Positions 14,204 to 15,047 of a DNA stretch of 15,047 nucleotides are shown here, one piece after another; position 1 is the first letter of the stretch; each line of letters starts with the position of its first letter. The translations under genes were made by a program, and so were the position numbers. Under the pieces are notes generated by a model. It was given only the letters and a program-made list of their open reading frames with translations, had not been told where the DNA came from and did no database searches. The stretch lies in assembly GCA_003695865.1 (NCBI GenBank), contig RFGQ01000332.1, positions 1-15,047 on the forward strand. Direction: 5' to 3'. Source of the stretch: Gemmatimonadota bacterium (GTDB lineage: Bacteria > Gemmatimonadota > Gemmatimonadetes > Longimicrobiales > Gaopeijiaceae).

Positions 14204-15047
14204 ATGCTCGACGACCGTCTGACCGAACAGCGCAACCCGCGCAGCGCCCGCATCGACCTGCTGTCGGCGGAAGAGATCGTGGCGCTCATCAACGCCGAGG
14301 ACCGCACGGTGCCCGAGGCCGTGGGCCGCGAGCGCGCCGCCATCGCGCGCGCCATGGAACTCGCGGTCGAGGCGCTGGCCGGGGGCGGACGCCTGATCTA
14401 CGTGGGCGCCGGTACCTCGGGCCGGCTCGGTGTGCTCGACGCCGCTGAGATGCCGCCCACCTTCGGCACCGATCCCGAGCAGGTGCAGGGGATCATCGCG
14501 GGCGGGTACGAGGCGCTCGTACGGGCGCAGGAGGGCGCCGAAGACCACCCCGAGGACGGGGCGGCCGCCGTCGACGCGCGCGGCGTGGGCCCCGACGACT
14601 TCGTGCTCGGCATCGCGACGTCGGGTACGACCCCCTTCGTGCACGGCGCCCTGGCGCGGGCGCGCGAGCGCGGCGCGCGCACCGGCTTTCTGCTCTGCAC
14701 GCCGCCGTCCGACGAGCTGCGCGCCCGGCACGACGTGGTGATCGCGCCGCTGGTGGGACCCGAGGTGGTGACGGGATCGACGCGCATGAAGGCGGGCACG
14801 GCGACCAAACTCGTGCTGAACACGATCACCACCGGCGCGATGGTGCTGCTCGGCAAGGTGTACGGCAACCTCATGGTCGACCTGCAGGTGACGTGCGAGA
14901 AGCTCGAGGATCGGGGCGAACGGATCCTGCGTGTGCTGCTCGGCCTGGACGCCGATGCGGCCGCGCGGCTGCTGCGCGAGGCGGGCGGACATGTGAAGAC
15001 GGCGCTGGTCATGGGACGCCTGGACGTGGACGCCGACGAAGCGCGGC
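14204..15047 (+). CDS. murQ: N-acetylmuramic acid 6-phosphate etherase (C-terminus cut by window edge)
   Basis: At least 281 codons are present; typical length is about 300 aa, so only the end is missing. The product cleaves the D-lactyl ether of MurNAc 6-phosphate to give GlcNAc 6-phosphate during cell-wall recycling. Motifs in order from the ATG at 14204: LTEQRNPRSARIDLL (6-20), the SIS-domain sugar-phosphate loop YVGAGTSGRLGVLDAAE (66-82) with E82 aligning with the catalytic Glu83 of E. coli MurQ, EGAED (110-114) with E113 matching Glu114, GIATSGTTPFV, VGPEVVTGSTRMKAGTATK, and GNLMVDLQVTCEKL. The start is uncertain: the ATG at 14204 matches the E. coli N-terminus in length but its GAGG is only two bases away, while the ATG at 14144 adds 20 residues with no family resemblance and no RBS. 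Confidence 0.95.
   Translation, partial: MLDDRLTEQRNPRSARIDLLSAEEIVALINAEDRTVPEAVGRERAAIARAMELAVEALAGGGRLIYVGAGTSGRLGVLDAAEMPPTFGTDPEQVQGIIAGGYEALVRAQEGAEDHPEDGAAAVDARGVGPDDFVLGIATSGTTPFVHGALARARERGARTGFLLCTPPSDELRARHDVVIAPLVGPEVVTGSTRMKAGTATKLVLNTITTGAMVLLGKVYGNLMVDLQVTCEKLEDRGERILRVLLGLDADAAARLLREAGGHVKTALVMGRLDVDADEAR

Noticed and set aside
1..15047. Defence islands, CRISPR arrays, insertion sequences, tRNA or rRNA genes
   Set aside because: No spaced repeats, transposase motifs, terminal inverted repeats or RNA gene patterns seen; gene content and composition are uniform.

Overview
The window is about 15 kb of very GC-rich, densely packed bacterial chromosome. Almost all of it is coding, with short gaps, frequent 4-base stop/start overlaps (ATGA, GTGA, TTGA) and GGAGG-type ribosome binding sites. 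The mix of families is housekeeping in character: a thioredoxin-fold DUF255 protein, DedA, CoaE, NrnA-like DHH, Fur, pyruvoyl-dependent arginine decarboxylase, agmatinase, cardiolipin synthase, CcdA, an MdlA-like ABC exporter, an M20 amidohydrolase and MurQ. Together with the base composition this would fit Gemmatimonadota or a similar high-GC environmental lineage, but nothing in the sequence proves the taxonomy. I see no mobile element, prophage, CRISPR array, rRNA or tRNA.

Layout. (1) 1-1843, minus strand: a DUF255/YyaL-type protein that runs off the left edge, with a promoter placed so close to its ATG that the mRNA may be leaderless. (2) 2051-4712, plus strand: a probable operon of a small Arg-rich unknown protein, a membrane-anchored GspG-like protein, a DedA-family membrane protein, and a dephospho-CoA kinase that continues in frame, with no stop, into a complete PHP phosphoesterase domain. 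(3) 4834-6862, plus strand: three overlapping genes, namely an NrnA-like DHH phosphoesterase, an unknown 145-aa protein and a Fur-family metalloregulator. (4) 6959-11011, plus strand: pyruvoyl-dependent arginine decarboxylase and agmatinase, which together make putrescine from arginine, then a phospholipase-D-type cardiolipin synthase overlapping a CcdA thiol-disulfide transporter. (5) 11040-14004, minus strand: an M20D amidohydrolase followed by an ABC exporter half-transporter. This unit converges on ccdA across a 28-base gap that folds into one hairpin. (6) 14204-15047, plus strand: murQ (N-acetylmuramate 6-phosphate etherase), cut by the right edge and divergent from the amidohydrolase.

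Three probable plus-strand promoters share one architecture (TTGACC-like box, 18-base spacer, TAGCTT-like box), ahead of the small-protein operon, the polyamine genes and murQ. The polyamine promoter lies over the last codons of fur and is followed by a T6 tract and a strong GC stem-loop in the leader.

I did not find a clear new multi-gene system. The most notable points are the CoaE-PHP fusion (or a hidden frameshift mimicking one), the arginine-to-putrescine pair with its structured leader, the cardiolipin synthase whose membrane anchor is at the C-terminus, the DedA variant lacking the usual acidic residue, and the unpaired MdlA-like ABC half with a degenerate Walker B.
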